A stretch of DNA of 64,000 nt from Stutzerimonas nitrititolerans (GCF_003696285.1 NZ_RFFL01000001.1:62001-126000), one strand, 5' to 3'. Counted from the stretch's first letter, positions 17,999 through 26,630 are shown. Notes: generated by a model not told the origin, from the sequence alone. Numbers and translations are program-made.

Positions 17999-18763
17999 GT
18001 GTACGAATCGCTTCTCAAGGTTGTATCCGGCTACGGCATGGTCAGTGGTTTCGCCATCATCGGCGCCACCATGTGGTTGTCCTACTGGCTCTCGGACAAG
18101 CTGACCAAGGGCCGCCTGCATGGCTCGGCCGTGGCCATCCTGATCGGCCTGCTGCTGTCCTACATCGGTGGCGTGGTCACCGGTGGGCAGAAAGGCCTGG
18201 TGGACATCGCGCTGTTCTCCGGCATCGGCCTGCTCGGCGGCGCCATGCTGCGTGATTTCGCCATCGTCGCCACCGGCTTCGGCGTCAGCGTGGAAGAGCT
18301 CAAGCGCGCCGGTTTCGTCGGCGTACTGGCGCTGTTCATCGGCGTGTTCTCGTCCTTCGTGGCCGGCGTGGGGGTGGCGGTGGCCTTCGGCTACACCGAT
18401 GCGGTGAGTCTGACAACCATTGGCACCGGTGCGGTGACCTACATCGTCGGACCTGTGACCGGCGCAGCGATCGGCGCCAGCTCCGAGGTGATGGCGCTGT
18501 CCATCGCGGCGGGCCTGGTCAAGGCGATCCTGGTGATGGTGGCGACGCCCTTCGTCGCGCCGCTGATCGGGCTGAACAACCCGCGCTCGGCGGTGATCTT
18601 TGGCGGCCTGATCGGCACCTCCAGCGGCGTCGCCGGCGGCCTGGCGGCCACCGATCCGAAACTGGTGCCGTACGGCTGTCTGACCGCGGCGTTCTACACT
18701 GCACTGGGCTGCCTGCTCGGACCCTCGCTGCTGTTCTTCATCATGCGCGGGCTGCTTGGCTGA
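17999..18763 (+). CDS. madM: malonate transporter subunit MadM
   Basis: 254 residues, polytopic, with a GTG start at 17999 three bases after the madL stop. Small-residue-rich helices (TGGQKGLVDIALFSG, GAVTYIVGPVTGAAIGASSE) are typical of MadM/MdcM. It is the second half of the malonate carrier in the inner membrane. The last 37 codons are present again in a degraded copy at 20841-20951, beyond the chemoreceptor gene. The regulator gene often found next to the transporter in other Pseudomonas is not here; a candidate lies at 26623-27564. Confidence 0.94.
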   Translation: MYESLLKVVSGYGMVSGFAIIGATMWLSYWLSDKLTKGRLHGSAVAILIGLLLSYIGGVVTGGQKGLVDIALFSGIGLLGGAMLRDFAIVATGFGVSVEELKRAGFVGVLALFIGVFSSFVAGVGVAVAFGYTDAVSLTTIGTGAVTYIVGPVTGAAIGASSEVMALSIAAGLVKAILVMVATPFVAPLIGLNNPRSAVIFGGLIGTSSGVAGGLAATDPKLVPYGCLTAAFYTALGCLLGPSLLFFIMRGLLG

Positions 18764-18791
18764 GGCCACTGACACTCAACGTAAACCACAG

Positions 18792-18809
18792 CGCGCCCAC
18801 CAGGGCGCG
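18792..18809 (+). terminator. hairpin after madM
   Basis: CGCGCCC / GGGCGCG with a 4-nt loop, 28 bp after madM. The tail is only weakly T-rich. Probable end of the mdc-mad transcript, or a partial attenuator before the chemoreceptor gene. Confidence 0.5.
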
Positions 18810-18832
18810 TCTGCGTTATCGAGGAATTACGG

Positions 18833-20752
18833 ATGATGAACCTTCTCAAGGTGAGCCACAAACTGGCGCTGGGTTTTGCAGCGATTCTCGTACTGACCGT
18901 CGCCGTCGCCCTTATCGGTAGCTTCGGCATGGATGCATTGATCTCGCGCAGCGACAAGGCGCAGGACGCGTCGATGCTGCTCGACGAGGCCAATCGGATT
19001 CGCTTCGCACAAGTCAGCTTCGAAACCCGAGGCGATCCGCAGTACGTGGAAATGGTGGAACAGGCGGTGGCGCGGATCGTCCAGCTCGTGCAGGAGCAGA
19101 AGGCCGATTTCATCGACCCGCAGGATCTGCAACGGCTGGATGCCATCGCCAGCGAGGCGCAGCGTTACCAGCAGCACTTCCGGGAGCTGGCGGCGCTGTG
19201 GGCGCTCAAGGTGAAAACCCGCAGCGGCTGGGTCGAGGCTGGCAACACCTCGGATGCGCTGATCGCGGAATTGGAAAGACGCTGGGCGGGTACGCCGGAC
19301 GATCCGGTGATGCATGAAAGCCCGCGCACAGCCACCATCGGCCTGCTGGCCGGCGAGGTCTCCAAGCACAATCGGATGGTCCGTTTCATGGTGCGCGGCT
19401 ACCTGATGACCGAGACCGAGCAGTCGCTGCAGCAGCTGCAGCAGCAATTCAAGACGCTGCAGGCGGCGGTGGAGCGGCTCGATGAGCACCTGGCTGGCGC
19501 CGAGAACCTGCAGCCATTGCACGACTCGGTCGGGACCTATATCAGCCAGTTCGCCAAATTGCCGCCGATCGTCGCCGATCAGGTGCGGGCGCGGCAGGAT
19601 ATGCAGACGATTTTCGACAATATCTACCGCAACACCAGCGAAATCGTGCAGTCCCAGACGGACAAGCGTGGCGCCGACGCGGTCGGCAAGAAAACGCTGT
19701 TGCTTGCGATCACCTTGCTGGCGATGGCGCTTGGGCTGCTCATCAGCTGGCTGATCGTGCGGCAAATCACCAACCCGCTGTCCCAGGCCGTGCGCGTCGC
19801 CGAGCGTATCGGCGCAGGCGACATGACTGAACAGCCGCGGCAGCGGCGCAGCGACGAATTCGGCCAACTGCTCGACGCGCTGGAGCGTACGCGCGGCAAC
19901 CTGCGCGACATGCTCGGTCAGATGAGCGGCATTACCAGCCAGCTGGCCTCGGCCGCCGAGGAACTCTCCGCCGTGACCGAGCAGACCAGCGCCGGTATCC
20001 AGAGCCAGCGCCAGGAGACCGATCAGGTCGCCACGGCCATGCATGAGATGGCGGCGACCGTGCAGGAGGTGGCGCGCAATGCCGATGAGGCCGCCAGCGC
20101 CGCTCAGCATGCCGATCGCCAGGCGGTCCAGGGCAATGCCGTGGTGCAGCGGGCGCTGGCGCAGATAGACAGTCTGTCGTCGCAGGTAGGCCTGTCGGCC
20201 GAAGCCATGGAGCAGCTCAACAGCGAAGCCACGGGCATCAGCACCGTGCTCACGGTGATCAACGGCATCGCCGAGCAGACCAACCTGCTGGCCCTGAATG
20301 CGGCGATCGAAGCGGCCAGGGCGGGGGAAGCCGGACGCGGTTTCGCCGTGGTGGCCGATGAGGTTCGCGGCCTGGCGCAACGCACCCAGCAGTCGACGGC
20401 GCAGATCGAGGAGTTGATTAGCAAGTTGCAGAAGGGCGCGCTGAACGCTTCATCGCTGATGGGCAGCAGCCGCGACCTGGCTGCCGAGACGGTGAGTCTG
20501 GCGCGTGACGTCGGTGAAGAGCTGCAGGCGATCACCCGCAGCATCTCCACCATCCAGGCGATGAACCAGCAGATCGCCACGGCTTCGGAAGAGCAGAGCT
20601 CGGTGGCCGAGGACATCAACCGCAGCGTGCTCAATGTGCGTGACGTGGCGGACCAGTCGGCAGCCGCGGCAGAGCAGACCGCTGCCTCGACGGTGGCGCT
20701 GGCGAGGATGGGCAACGAACTGCAGGGCCTGGCTGCGCGTTTCCGCGTCTGA
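18833..20752 (+). CDS. methyl-accepting chemotaxis protein with helical periplasmic sensor
   Basis: 639 residues. A transmembrane helix lies near residues 10-31, then a ligand-binding region of about 250 residues that is rich in helix-forming residues and fits the helical bimodular (HBM) class. A second membrane helix ([19 protein letters not shown], about 286-306), a HAMP linker and a signalling hairpin follow. The hairpin tip reads [19 protein letters not shown] and [16 protein letters not shown], the CheA/CheW contact region. HBM receptors such as McpS bind organic acids, so a ligand like malonate or a related acid is a reasonable inference from the neighbouring mdc-mad genes. GAGGAA lies before the paired ATG codons at 18833/18836. 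Confidence 0.92.
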   Translation: MMNLLKVSHKLALGFAAILVLTVAVALIGSFGMDALISRSDKAQDASMLLDEANRIRFAQVSFETRGDPQYVEMVEQAVARIVQLVQEQKADFIDPQDLQRLDAIASEAQRYQQHFRELAALWALKVKTRSGWVEAGNTSDALIAELERRWAGTPDDPVMHESPRTATIGLLAGEVSKHNRMVRFMVRGYLMTETEQSLQQLQQQFKTLQAAVERLDEHLAGAENLQPLHDSVGTYISQFAKLPPIVADQVRARQDMQTIFDNIYRNTSEIVQSQTDKRGADAVGKKTLLLAITLLAMALGLLISWLIVRQITNPLSQAVRVAERIGAGDMTEQPRQRRSDEFGQLLDALERTRGNLRDMLGQMSGITSQLASAAEELSAVTEQTSAGIQSQRQETDQVATAMHEMAATVQEVARNADEAASAAQHADRQAVQGNAVVQRALAQIDSLSSQVGLSAEAMEQLNSEATGISTVLTVINGIAEQTNLLALNAAIEAARAGEAGRGFAVVADEVRGLAQRTQQSTAQIEELISKLQKGALNASSLMGSSRDLAAETVSLARDVGEELQAITRSISTIQAMNQQIATASEEQSSVAEDINRSVLNVRDVADQSAAAAEQTAASTVALARMGNELQGLAARFRV

Positions 20753-20840
20753 ATCGCTTCGGTTCGATCCTTCCAGGCTGCACGGGCGGCATCCGGCGGG
20801 GAGCGTTCCCCGCCTCTTGGCAGGCCGCATCGTGCCGCCT

Positions 20841-20951
20841 GAGCCGAAACTGGTACCCTACGGCCGCCTGATGGCGGCTTTCCCTGCCGCTCCGGGCTGC
20901 GTGCCCGGGCCGTCGCCGCTGTCGCTCGTCATGTGCGCTGCGCCTGGCTGA
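20841..20951 (+). pseudogene. decayed copy of the madM 3' end
   Basis: These 111 bases align without gaps to the last 111 bases of madM (18653-18763). Counting by eye, about 81 positions agree, and the stop codon is shared. The conceptual peptide begins EPKLVPYGRLMAAF, against DPKLVPYGCLTAAF in MadM. Changes hit all codon positions and introduce several prolines into what was a membrane helix, so the copy is not functional. No earlier part of madM is recognisable upstream. The chemoreceptor gene thus stands between madM and a fragment of a second madM. Confidence 0.85.
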
Positions 20952-21156
20952 ACAGCTTTCGAGGTCCTGGTGTTTCGCAGCGTGTCGTTGCCGGCGTGCT
21001 GTCTTCTTGCGTGAATCGAACGACGGGCACCTGCACGGTTGCCGTCATCGGCTCCTGGGTTCTACTAAAGTACCCTGCGCTTTTCGACCCGGTGACGCGG
21101 CGGGCGCTTTAAGATGGGTTCCATAAAACCTTGAAAAATAAAGAGGAACTTGCTCC
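20952..21156. other. intergenic region upstream of the CstA-family gene
   Basis: This stretch has no gene and presumably holds the cstA promoter. TACTAAAG near 21063 is a possible -10-like element, but I find no convincing -35. An AAAAATAA motif lies close to the start codon. Confidence 0.4.
21134..21141 (+). promoter_or_regulatory. AANAANAA motif before the CstA-family gene
   Basis: AAAAATAA directly precedes the AGAGGA ribosome-binding site (21142-21147) of the gene at 21157 and fits the Hfq/Crc target consensus. Confidence 0.45.
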
Positions 21157-22623
21157 ATGCTGCTTTTCTTCATCAGCCTTGCGATACTTTTTCTCGGATA
21201 CAAGCTCTACGGCCCGTTCGTTGAAAAACAGGCCGGCATAGACCCGACTGCCATCACCCCTCAGGAGCGTCTGCGCGATGGCGTGGACTATGTGCCAATC
21301 AGCCCCGCGCGGGCTTTCCTGATTCAGTTTCTCAACGTTGCCGGTGTCGGCCCCATCTTCGGCCCCATCCTGGGGGCGCTGTATGGCCCGATCGCGCTCG
21401 TCTGGATCGTGCTCGGCAACGTGATCGGCGGCGCGGTGCATGACTACTTCTCCGGTGTCATGAGCCTGAAGGAGGATGGCAAGAGCCTGCCGGAAATCGC
21501 CGGCCACTATTACAATGTGGTGTTCAAGGGCTGCATGCTGATATTCACCGCCATGCTGCTGTTCTTCGTCGGTGTGGTGTTCATCATGAGCCCGGCCGGG
21601 CTGCTGAGTAACCTGTCGTTTTTCGAGGGCACCATTCTGGGTGGCAACACCTTCTGGGTACTGGTGATCCTGGGCTACTACTTCCTCGCCACCTTGTTGC
21701 CCATCGACAAGATCATCACCAAGCTGTATCCGGCGTTTGGCTTGCTGATGATCGTGATGACCACCCTGGTCGCCGTGGCGTTGCTGCTGGAAGCGCCTCA
21801 CCTGCCGCAGGTGTCGGGTATTTTCGATTTCTTCCTGCATAACCATCAGGAGCATGACTTCCTCACGCCGAACCCTGACGGCCTGCCCGTATGGCCCTTG
21901 CTGTTCGTGACGATCACCTGTGGCGCCATCAGTGGCTTCCACTCCACCCAGTCACCGATGATCGCCCGTTGCCTGACCAACGAGAAATACGCCCGCCCGG
22001 TGTTCTATGGCGCCATGACCTGCGAAGGCATCGTCGCCTGCGTCTGGGCGCTGGCGGGCATCGCGGCCTTCCCCGGCGGCTATGCCGAACTGAAGGCCAT
22101 GCTGGACCAGGGCGGCCCCGGCCTGGTGGTCAACCATGTCGCCACCAGCTACCTGGGCGTGTTCGGCGGTGTGATGGCGATTCTCGCGGTTGCGGTTTTC
22201 CCGATCACTTCCGGCGACACGGCCTTCCGCTCGCTGCGCCTGACCATCATGGATGCGTTCAAGATTTCGCAAACGACCCTCAACCGGTTGGCCCTGGCCG
22301 TACCGCTGCTGGGTGTGGCCTATCTGATGACCTTCCTGGACTTCTCGCTGATCTGGCGTTACTTCGCGTTCTCCAACATGTTGCTGTCGACCAGCGTGCT
22401 GTGGCTGGCGACCAAGTACCTGTTCGACAGGGGTGCCTTCCACTGGATTACCAGTATCCCGGCGGTGATAGGTACGGCCATTACGGTGGCTTACATCGCA
22501 ACGGCGGCCATCGGTCTGAACCTGCCGATGGAATACAGCAGGCCGATCGGTATTGCGGTGGCAGTGGTGTGCTTGATCGGTCTGGTGTTCAAGAACAACA
22601 GACGCACTGCAGAGGCCGTGTGA
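21157..22623 (+). CDS. carbon starvation CstA family transporter (short form)
   Basis: 488 residues and strongly hydrophobic, with roughly a dozen membrane helices. CstA signatures are visible: GPIFGPILGALYGP, LGNVIGGAVHDYFSG, AISGFHSTQSPMIARC and FPITSGDTAFRSLRL. E. coli CstA and BtsT are about 700 residues and carry pyruvate or peptides; this protein belongs to the shorter branch lacking the long C-terminal part. The substrate is probably a small carboxylate or peptide (inference). It is monocistronic, with an AGAGGA ribosome-binding site. Its position between two malonate-type uptake systems is suggestive but does not prove a role in malonate use. Confidence 0.88.
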   Translation: MLLFFISLAILFLGYKLYGPFVEKQAGIDPTAITPQERLRDGVDYVPISPARAFLIQFLNVAGVGPIFGPILGALYGPIALVWIVLGNVIGGAVHDYFSGVMSLKEDGKSLPEIAGHYYNVVFKGCMLIFTAMLLFFVGVVFIMSPAGLLSNLSFFEGTILGGNTFWVLVILGYYFLATLLPIDKIITKLYPAFGLLMIVMTTLVAVALLLEAPHLPQVSGIFDFFLHNHQEHDFLTPNPDGLPVWPLLFVTITCGAISGFHSTQSPMIARCLTNEKYARPVFYGAMTCEGIVACVWALAGIAAFPGGYAELKAMLDQGGPGLVVNHVATSYLGVFGGVMAILAVAVFPITSGDTAFRSLRLTIMDAFKISQTTLNRLALAVPLLGVAYLMTFLDFSLIWRYFAFSNMLLSTSVLWLATKYLFDRGAFHWITSIPAVIGTAITVAYIATAAIGLNLPMEYSRPIGIAVAVVCLIGLVFKNNRRTAEAV

Positions 22624-22789
22624 AGCCTGGGCCAGAGTGGCGAACTGCGCTGCTCTGGTCCCGATTCATCGTGCTTTTTCGATGAAGGAAAAGGCTGGCG
22701 CCGGACTGGCAATTTTGTGTGCTGAATGAAAGTTTCGCTTTCGTGAGCGTTTGTCGAGTTGCTTGATGGCGTGGGTTTCGCCCTGCTGG
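22624..22789. other. intergenic region after the CstA-family gene
   Basis: I see nothing gene-like here. It leads into the inverted-repeat element that starts near 22790. Confidence 0.4.
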
Positions 22790-23286
22790 GCGAGTCACTT
22801 TTTTCAGTCGCGAAAAAAGTAACCAAAAACGCTTGCCCCTACATACGGCCCTGCGCTTCGCGCAGGGTTCGTTCGCTCCACCGCTGCTCCAGGGGCCGGC
22901 TTACAAGGGCCGTCCCTGGCCCTTTAAGCCTCTCGCCGCATCCCTGCGGCTCGCTCCCTTACACAACGGTTCCACTCACCCTCCTGAAAGGGGCGGTTGG
23001 TGTCGCCTGATGGTTTGTGCGTCGGGCCAAAAAAGCCGAAGCAAACTCTCGATCTTCCAGGCGACTCGGACCCGTTCCCCGTCAGGAGGCCGAGTGGAGG
23101 TGTTGCGCAGGGGGACGCGAGGCATGGACGCCGAGCGAGGAGCGAAGGGACAGGGATGTCCCTTCGTGACGGCCCCCGGAGCGACACCGGAGCGAGGGAA
23201 CCCCGGCGTAGCCGGGGCCGGATGTCGGGCGCGCTTTCTCTTTGGTTACTTTCTCTTTCGCGCGAGCAAAGAGAAAGTGACTCGGC
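22790..23286. repeat. 0.5-kb intergenic element with hairpin-forming inverted ends
   Basis: The left end (CGAGTCACTTTTTTC, then GCGAAAAAAGTAACCAAA) and the reverse complement of the right end (CGAGTCACTTTCTCTTTG, then GCGAAAGAGAAAGTAACC) correspond over about 45 bases with small differences. Each end also folds on itself: CTTTTTTC/GCGAAAAAAG on the left, and TTTCTCTTT/AAAGAGAAA on the right. The interior is GC-rich with further hairpins (CCCTGCGC/GCGCAGGG near 22851; CCCCGGC/GCCGGGG near 23202) and no plausible gene. It looks like a non-autonomous, probably multicopy repeat. I have seen comparable sequences around pseudomonad genes, but copy number here cannot be judged. Confidence 0.75.
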
Positions 23287-23416
23287 CGGGGGGCCGAAAC
23301 CAGAGGTGTCAGCATACTCGGTAAGCGCCGTTATCACCGAAGTGCAACTCTGCCGCAACATCCAATATTGCCAGTCCGGTGCCAAGCACCCATGTCCCCA
23401 TGAATATCAAAAGCGA

Positions 23417-23445
23417 TAAAAAAGCGGGCTTCCGAGGAAGCCCGC
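23417..23445 (-). terminator. Rho-independent terminator of the dctPQM operon
   Basis: On the minus strand GCGGGCTTCC / GGAAGCCCGC forms a tight hairpin followed by a run of six or more T, about 37 bp after the dctM stop codon. Confidence 0.92.
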
Positions 23446-23481
23446 CAAATCGGCCTACGGCCAATGGCCAACATCTGAAAC

Positions 23482-24798
23482 CTAGATCGCTTCGCCCATC
23501 ACGTAGTCCGGCAGGACGGTAGCGATCTGCGGGAACAGGCACAGGATGATGATCGCCAGCACCATCACCAGCGCGTACGGGAGGGCTCCCCAGAGGATTT
23601 CCCGCGTCGGCACCTGCGGTGCGATCCCGTTGATGACGAACAGGTTCAGCCCCAGCGGCGGCGTGATCAGGCCGATCTCCATGTTGATGGTCAGCACCAC
23701 CGCGAACCAGTAGGGGTCGAAGCCGGCCTGCACCACAATGGGGAACAGCAGCGGCGCGGACATCACGATCACCGCCACCGGCGGCAGGAACATCCCGGCC
23801 ACCAGCAGGAACACGTTGATCACACCCATCAGCACCCAGCGGTTGACCTCCAGACTGGCGATCGCCTCGGCCAGCGACTGGGTGATGTACAGCGACGACA
23901 GGGCGAAGGCGAAGAGCTCGGCGGAGGCCAGGATCATCATGATCATGACGCTTTCGCGCATGCCGGAGCCGAAGATGTCGCGGAAGGTACCCATCTTGAA
24001 CAGCCGATAGGCCAGCACCACCACCACCAGCGTGAGCATGGCGCCTGCGCCAGCGGCTTCGGAAGGCGTGGCCACGCCACCATAGAGCACATAGAGCACG
24101 CCGAGGATGATCAGCATCAGCGGCAGTATCCGCGGCAACGCCGCCAGCTTGTCGCGCAGGCTGAAGTGCACCCCGGCGGCGCCGAAGTGGAAGCCCTTGC
24201 GGCGGGCATCGAGCATCGCCCAACCCATGAACATGACCGTCAGCATCAGGCCGGGCAACACGCCGGCGAGGAACAGCCGGCCGATGGAGGTTTCCGTGGC
24301 GATGCCGTAGATGATCATCGTCACCGAGGGTGGCAGCAGAATGCCGAGCGTGCCGCCTGCGGCGATCGAGCCGGTCGCCACTGAGGACGGGTAGCCGCGG
24401 TTGATCATTTCCGGGATGCCCAGCTTGCCGATCGCCGCGCAGGTCGCCGGGCTGGAGCCGGTCATGCCGGAAAATACCGCGCAGGCACCGATGTTCGACA
24501 GCACCAGGCCGCCCGGCACCTTGTACATCCAGCGATCCAGCGCGCGGTACAGGTCGGCGCCGGCGGGCGTGCCGGCGACGATGGCGCCCATCAGCACGAA
24601 CATCGGGATCGAGACGAAAGCCAGGTTGCCGATGCCGGCGAACATGGTTTCCGCCACCACGCCGATGACCTCCGGGCCCATCGCCATGAACAGCCCGCCC
24701 ATGGCCGCCAGGCCGAGGGCGAAAGCGATCGGCATGCCGGTGGCGAGGAACAGCAGCAAGGCACAGATCAGCAGTACACCTGCAAGGGTCGGAGTCAT
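23482..24798 (-). CDS. dctM: TRAP transporter large permease DctM
   Basis: 438 residues with about 12 membrane helices, starting MTPTLAGVLLICALLLFLAT. DctM family stretches include VSIPMFVLMGAIVAG, SPATCAAIGKLGIPEM and GGTLGILLPPSVTMIIYG, the re-entrant and substrate-path regions. The ATG at 24798 overlaps the dctQ stop (ATGA). It forms the Na+-coupled translocation unit with DctQ. Nothing in the permease itself names the substrate; the shared operator with mdcA points to malonate or a related dicarboxylate. Confidence 0.94.
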   Translation of the reverse strand: MTPTLAGVLLICALLLFLATGMPIAFALGLAAMGGLFMAMGPEVIGVVAETMFAGIGNLAFVSIPMFVLMGAIVAGTPAGADLYRALDRWMYKVPGGLVLSNIGACAVFSGMTGSSPATCAAIGKLGIPEMINRGYPSSVATGSIAAGGTLGILLPPSVTMIIYGIATETSIGRLFLAGVLPGLMLTVMFMGWAMLDARRKGFHFGAAGVHFSLRDKLAALPRILPLMLIILGVLYVLYGGVATPSEAAGAGAMLTLVVVVLAYRLFKMGTFRDIFGSGMRESVMIMMILASAELFAFALSSLYITQSLAEAIASLEVNRWVLMGVINVFLLVAGMFLPPVAVIVMSAPLLFPIVVQAGFDPYWFAVVLTINMEIGLITPPLGLNLFVINGIAPQVPTREILWGALPYALVMVLAIIILCLFPQIATVLPDYVMGEAI

Positions 24799-25364
24799 GG
24801 TGTTTCTCCCAGGCGCTGATGGCTGTGCATGATGGTTTCGACCTTCTGGCCTTCAGCGTTTCGTTGAGGCGAGATGGCCAGTTCCGGGCGAATCATCTTC
24901 ATCAGCTCCACCACGTATTGCAGGCACAGCAAGGCGAAGCCCACCAGCATGGGCGTTGCGGGAATCCACAGCGGAATGGCGGCGATGGTCGGGGTGGTCC
25001 AGCCGCCTTCCCAGGCCTCGTAGACGTAGATGCCGCTGGCCACGCTCATCAGCACGCAGAACATCAGGCCCAGCACGGCGCCAAGACACTGCATGCGCCG
25101 GCGGTTGGGTGCCGACAGCATCAGTTCTATCACGTCGACGCCGACGTGCCCCTTCTTCATCAGCACATAGGGCGCGCCAATGAAGATCGCGGCGGTAGCG
25201 GCGAACACCACCACCTCGGTCTGCCAGATCGTGGGGGCTCTGAACAGGTAACGCATGAGGATCATCTGGCACATCACGACCATGGCGATGATCAGCAGGA
25301 AAACCGCGCTGACACCACCCAGGCGCGACAGGGCCTCGATGGCACTAATAAAACGTCTGGACAT
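24795..25364 (-). CDS. dctQ: TRAP transporter small permease DctQ
   Basis: 189 residues with four membrane helices. The start at 25364 (MSRRFISAIEALSRL) is chosen for its upstream AGGAG; longer in-frame starts would read into the intergenic region and dctP. The DctQ hallmark RYLFRAPTIWQTEVVVF followed by FIGAPYVLMKKGHVGVDVI is clear. It is the small membrane subunit of the DctPQM importer. The tail (about 25 residues) is hydrophilic. Confidence 0.93.
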   Translation of the reverse strand: MSRRFISAIEALSRLGGVSAVFLLIIAMVVMCQMILMRYLFRAPTIWQTEVVVFAATAAIFIGAPYVLMKKGHVGVDVIELMLSAPNRRRMQCLGAVLGLMFCVLMSVASGIYVYEAWEGGWTTPTIAAIPLWIPATPMLVGFALLCLQYVVELMKMIRPELAISPQRNAEGQKVETIMHSHQRLGETP

Positions 25365-25426
25365 AAAGAACTCCTGGAGGCCCGCGCCGTACTGCAAGCC
25401 ACGGGGTGGGCTCGAACGCAGTGAAA

Positions 25427-25445
25427 GGCCGCCGGGGAAGCGGCC
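25427..25445 (-). terminator. hairpin between dctP and dctQ
   Basis: GGCCGC / GCGGCC with a 7-nt loop, 11 bp after the dctP stop. It has no T-tract. Such a structure commonly allows more binding protein than permease to be made. Confidence 0.45.
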
Positions 25446-25456
25446 GTGATGGGGCA

Positions 25457-26449
25457 TCACTGCACGGCGAGTGCCTTGTCCAGAAGATCCTTGCCGCCTT
25501 TGACCTTCTCGGCGAAGTACTGGTAGGAGGATTCGCGAGCGACCTGCATCCAGGCGTCGTGCTCTTCCTTGCTCAGGCTGACCACTTCCACGCCGGCCTT
25601 GGAGAAGGTTTCGTTCATGCGCTTCTCGCCCTTGGGACCTTCCTCGGCGAAGTAGGCCTCGGCCTTCTTGGCGGCGGCCAGCATCGCTTCCTGCTGTTCC
25701 GGGGTCAGGCGCTCGAAGCTGCGCTTGGAGATCAGCACGGGTTCGTACATGAACCACAGGGCGTTTTCACCCGGCGCGGTCAGGCATTTCACCTGTTCGT
25801 AGAGGCGGTACGAGACGAAGCTGTCGTTCGAGGTGTTGGCGGCGTCCAGCACGCCGGTCTGCATGCCGGTGTAGATTTCCGACGACGGCATCGACGAGAT
25901 CGAGGCGCCGGCGGCGGCGAGCATGTTTTCGAAGGCTGGCCCGGCAGCGCGGATGACCTGTCCCTTGATGGTCTCGGGCGAGGTGATGCAGCGCTCCTTG
26001 GAGGCGAAGCCGCCGGCCAGCCAGGCGTCGGCGAGGATGATTGCGCCGTTCTTCTCGGCCAGCGCGTGGATTTCCTTCATGAAATCGGACTGGTTCAGGC
26101 GCTGGGCATGTTCGTAGTTCTTGACCAGCCCGGGCATCAGCGTGGCGGAGAACTGCGGCACGCGGCCGGAAGCGTAGTCCAGCGGCAGGGCCGTCATGTC
26201 GAGCTGGCCACGGGTCATGGCGCCCCATTGCTCGTTGGCCTTGTACAGCGAGGAGGCGGGGTAGATCTGGACCTTCAGGCCGACGTTGGCGGCGGCGACT
26301 TCGCGCGCGATGATCTGCACCATTTCATCGCGGGGATCGCCCTGGTTGCCGGGGAACTGGTGGGACGCGCGCAGTACGGTTTCGGCGAAGCTGGGAATGC
26401 TGGCGACCAGCAGAGCAGCCGCGACCGAGGTACGGAGTAGGGCTTTCAT
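25457..26449 (-). CDS. dctP: TRAP transporter solute-binding protein DctP
   Basis: 330 residues with a signal peptide (MKALLRTSVAAALLVASIPSFA, cleavage after FAE or SFA). The ATG at 26449 follows AGGAGATTCC. The mature N-terminus VLRASHQFPGN and the later GMQTGVLDAANTSNDSF are DctP-type; the ligand arginine expected in this family may be in KGQVIRAAG. It is periplasmic and delivers substrate to DctQM. The promoter carries the same LysR-type site as mdcA, so I infer malonate or a closely related acid as ligand. The leader contains several AANAANAA motifs (26498-26508 and 26523-26533, minus strand). Confidence 0.93.
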   Translation of the reverse strand: MKALLRTSVAAALLVASIPSFAETVLRASHQFPGNQGDPRDEMVQIIAREVAAANVGLKVQIYPASSLYKANEQWGAMTRGQLDMTALPLDYASGRVPQFSATLMPGLVKNYEHAQRLNQSDFMKEIHALAEKNGAIILADAWLAGGFASKERCITSPETIKGQVIRAAGPAFENMLAAAGASISSMPSSEIYTGMQTGVLDAANTSNDSFVSYRLYEQVKCLTAPGENALWFMYEPVLISKRSFERLTPEQQEAMLAAAKKAEAYFAEEGPKGEKRMNETFSKAGVEVVSLSKEEHDAWMQVARESSYQYFAEKVKGGKDLLDKALAVQ

Positions 26450-26562
26450 TGGAATCTCCTGGATTGACACTTCAGAACCGCGGTACGCGATTCATAGTTA
26501 TTTTTATTACGTCACAGAGAATTTCTTCTTGTTGTCCGAGCTTCCATGCCCGAGTCAAGTGC

Positions 26563-26591
26563 AGGCTAGCGTGCGCGGAAGAGCGGAACAA
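26563..26591 (-). promoter_or_regulatory. predicted dctP promoter
   Basis: On the minus strand TTGTTC (26591-26586), a 17-bp spacer and TAGCCT (26568-26563). The -10 is modest, as expected for an activator-dependent promoter. The spacing from the operator (16 bp) equals that at mdcA. Confidence 0.5.
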
Positions 26592-26607
26592 TTAAGACTG
26601 TCCCATC

Positions 26608-26630
26608 ATCGTTACGGGAAAGTTAACGAT
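26608..26630 (-). promoter_or_regulatory. LysR-type operator upstream of dctP
   Basis: A palindrome ATCGTTA-N9-TAACGAT, perfect in both 7-bp arms, with a T-N11-A core. It overlaps the stop codon of the upstream LysR gene and matches the site at 11252-11274 upstream of mdcA. Confidence 0.7.

Noticed and set aside
20634-20951. A 105-codon open frame running from within the chemoreceptor gene to the madM remnant
   Set aside because: The first half is out of frame with the chemoreceptor and meaningless. Only the last 37 codons resemble MadM, and they are degraded, so I annotate a pseudogene fragment, not a gene.
22833-23419. Overlapping open frames on both strands inside the 0.5-kb repeat element
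   Set aside because: They cross the inverted ends and hairpins, have no recognisable domains and no ribosome-binding sites, and all reading frames are similarly open. Treated as non-coding repeat.
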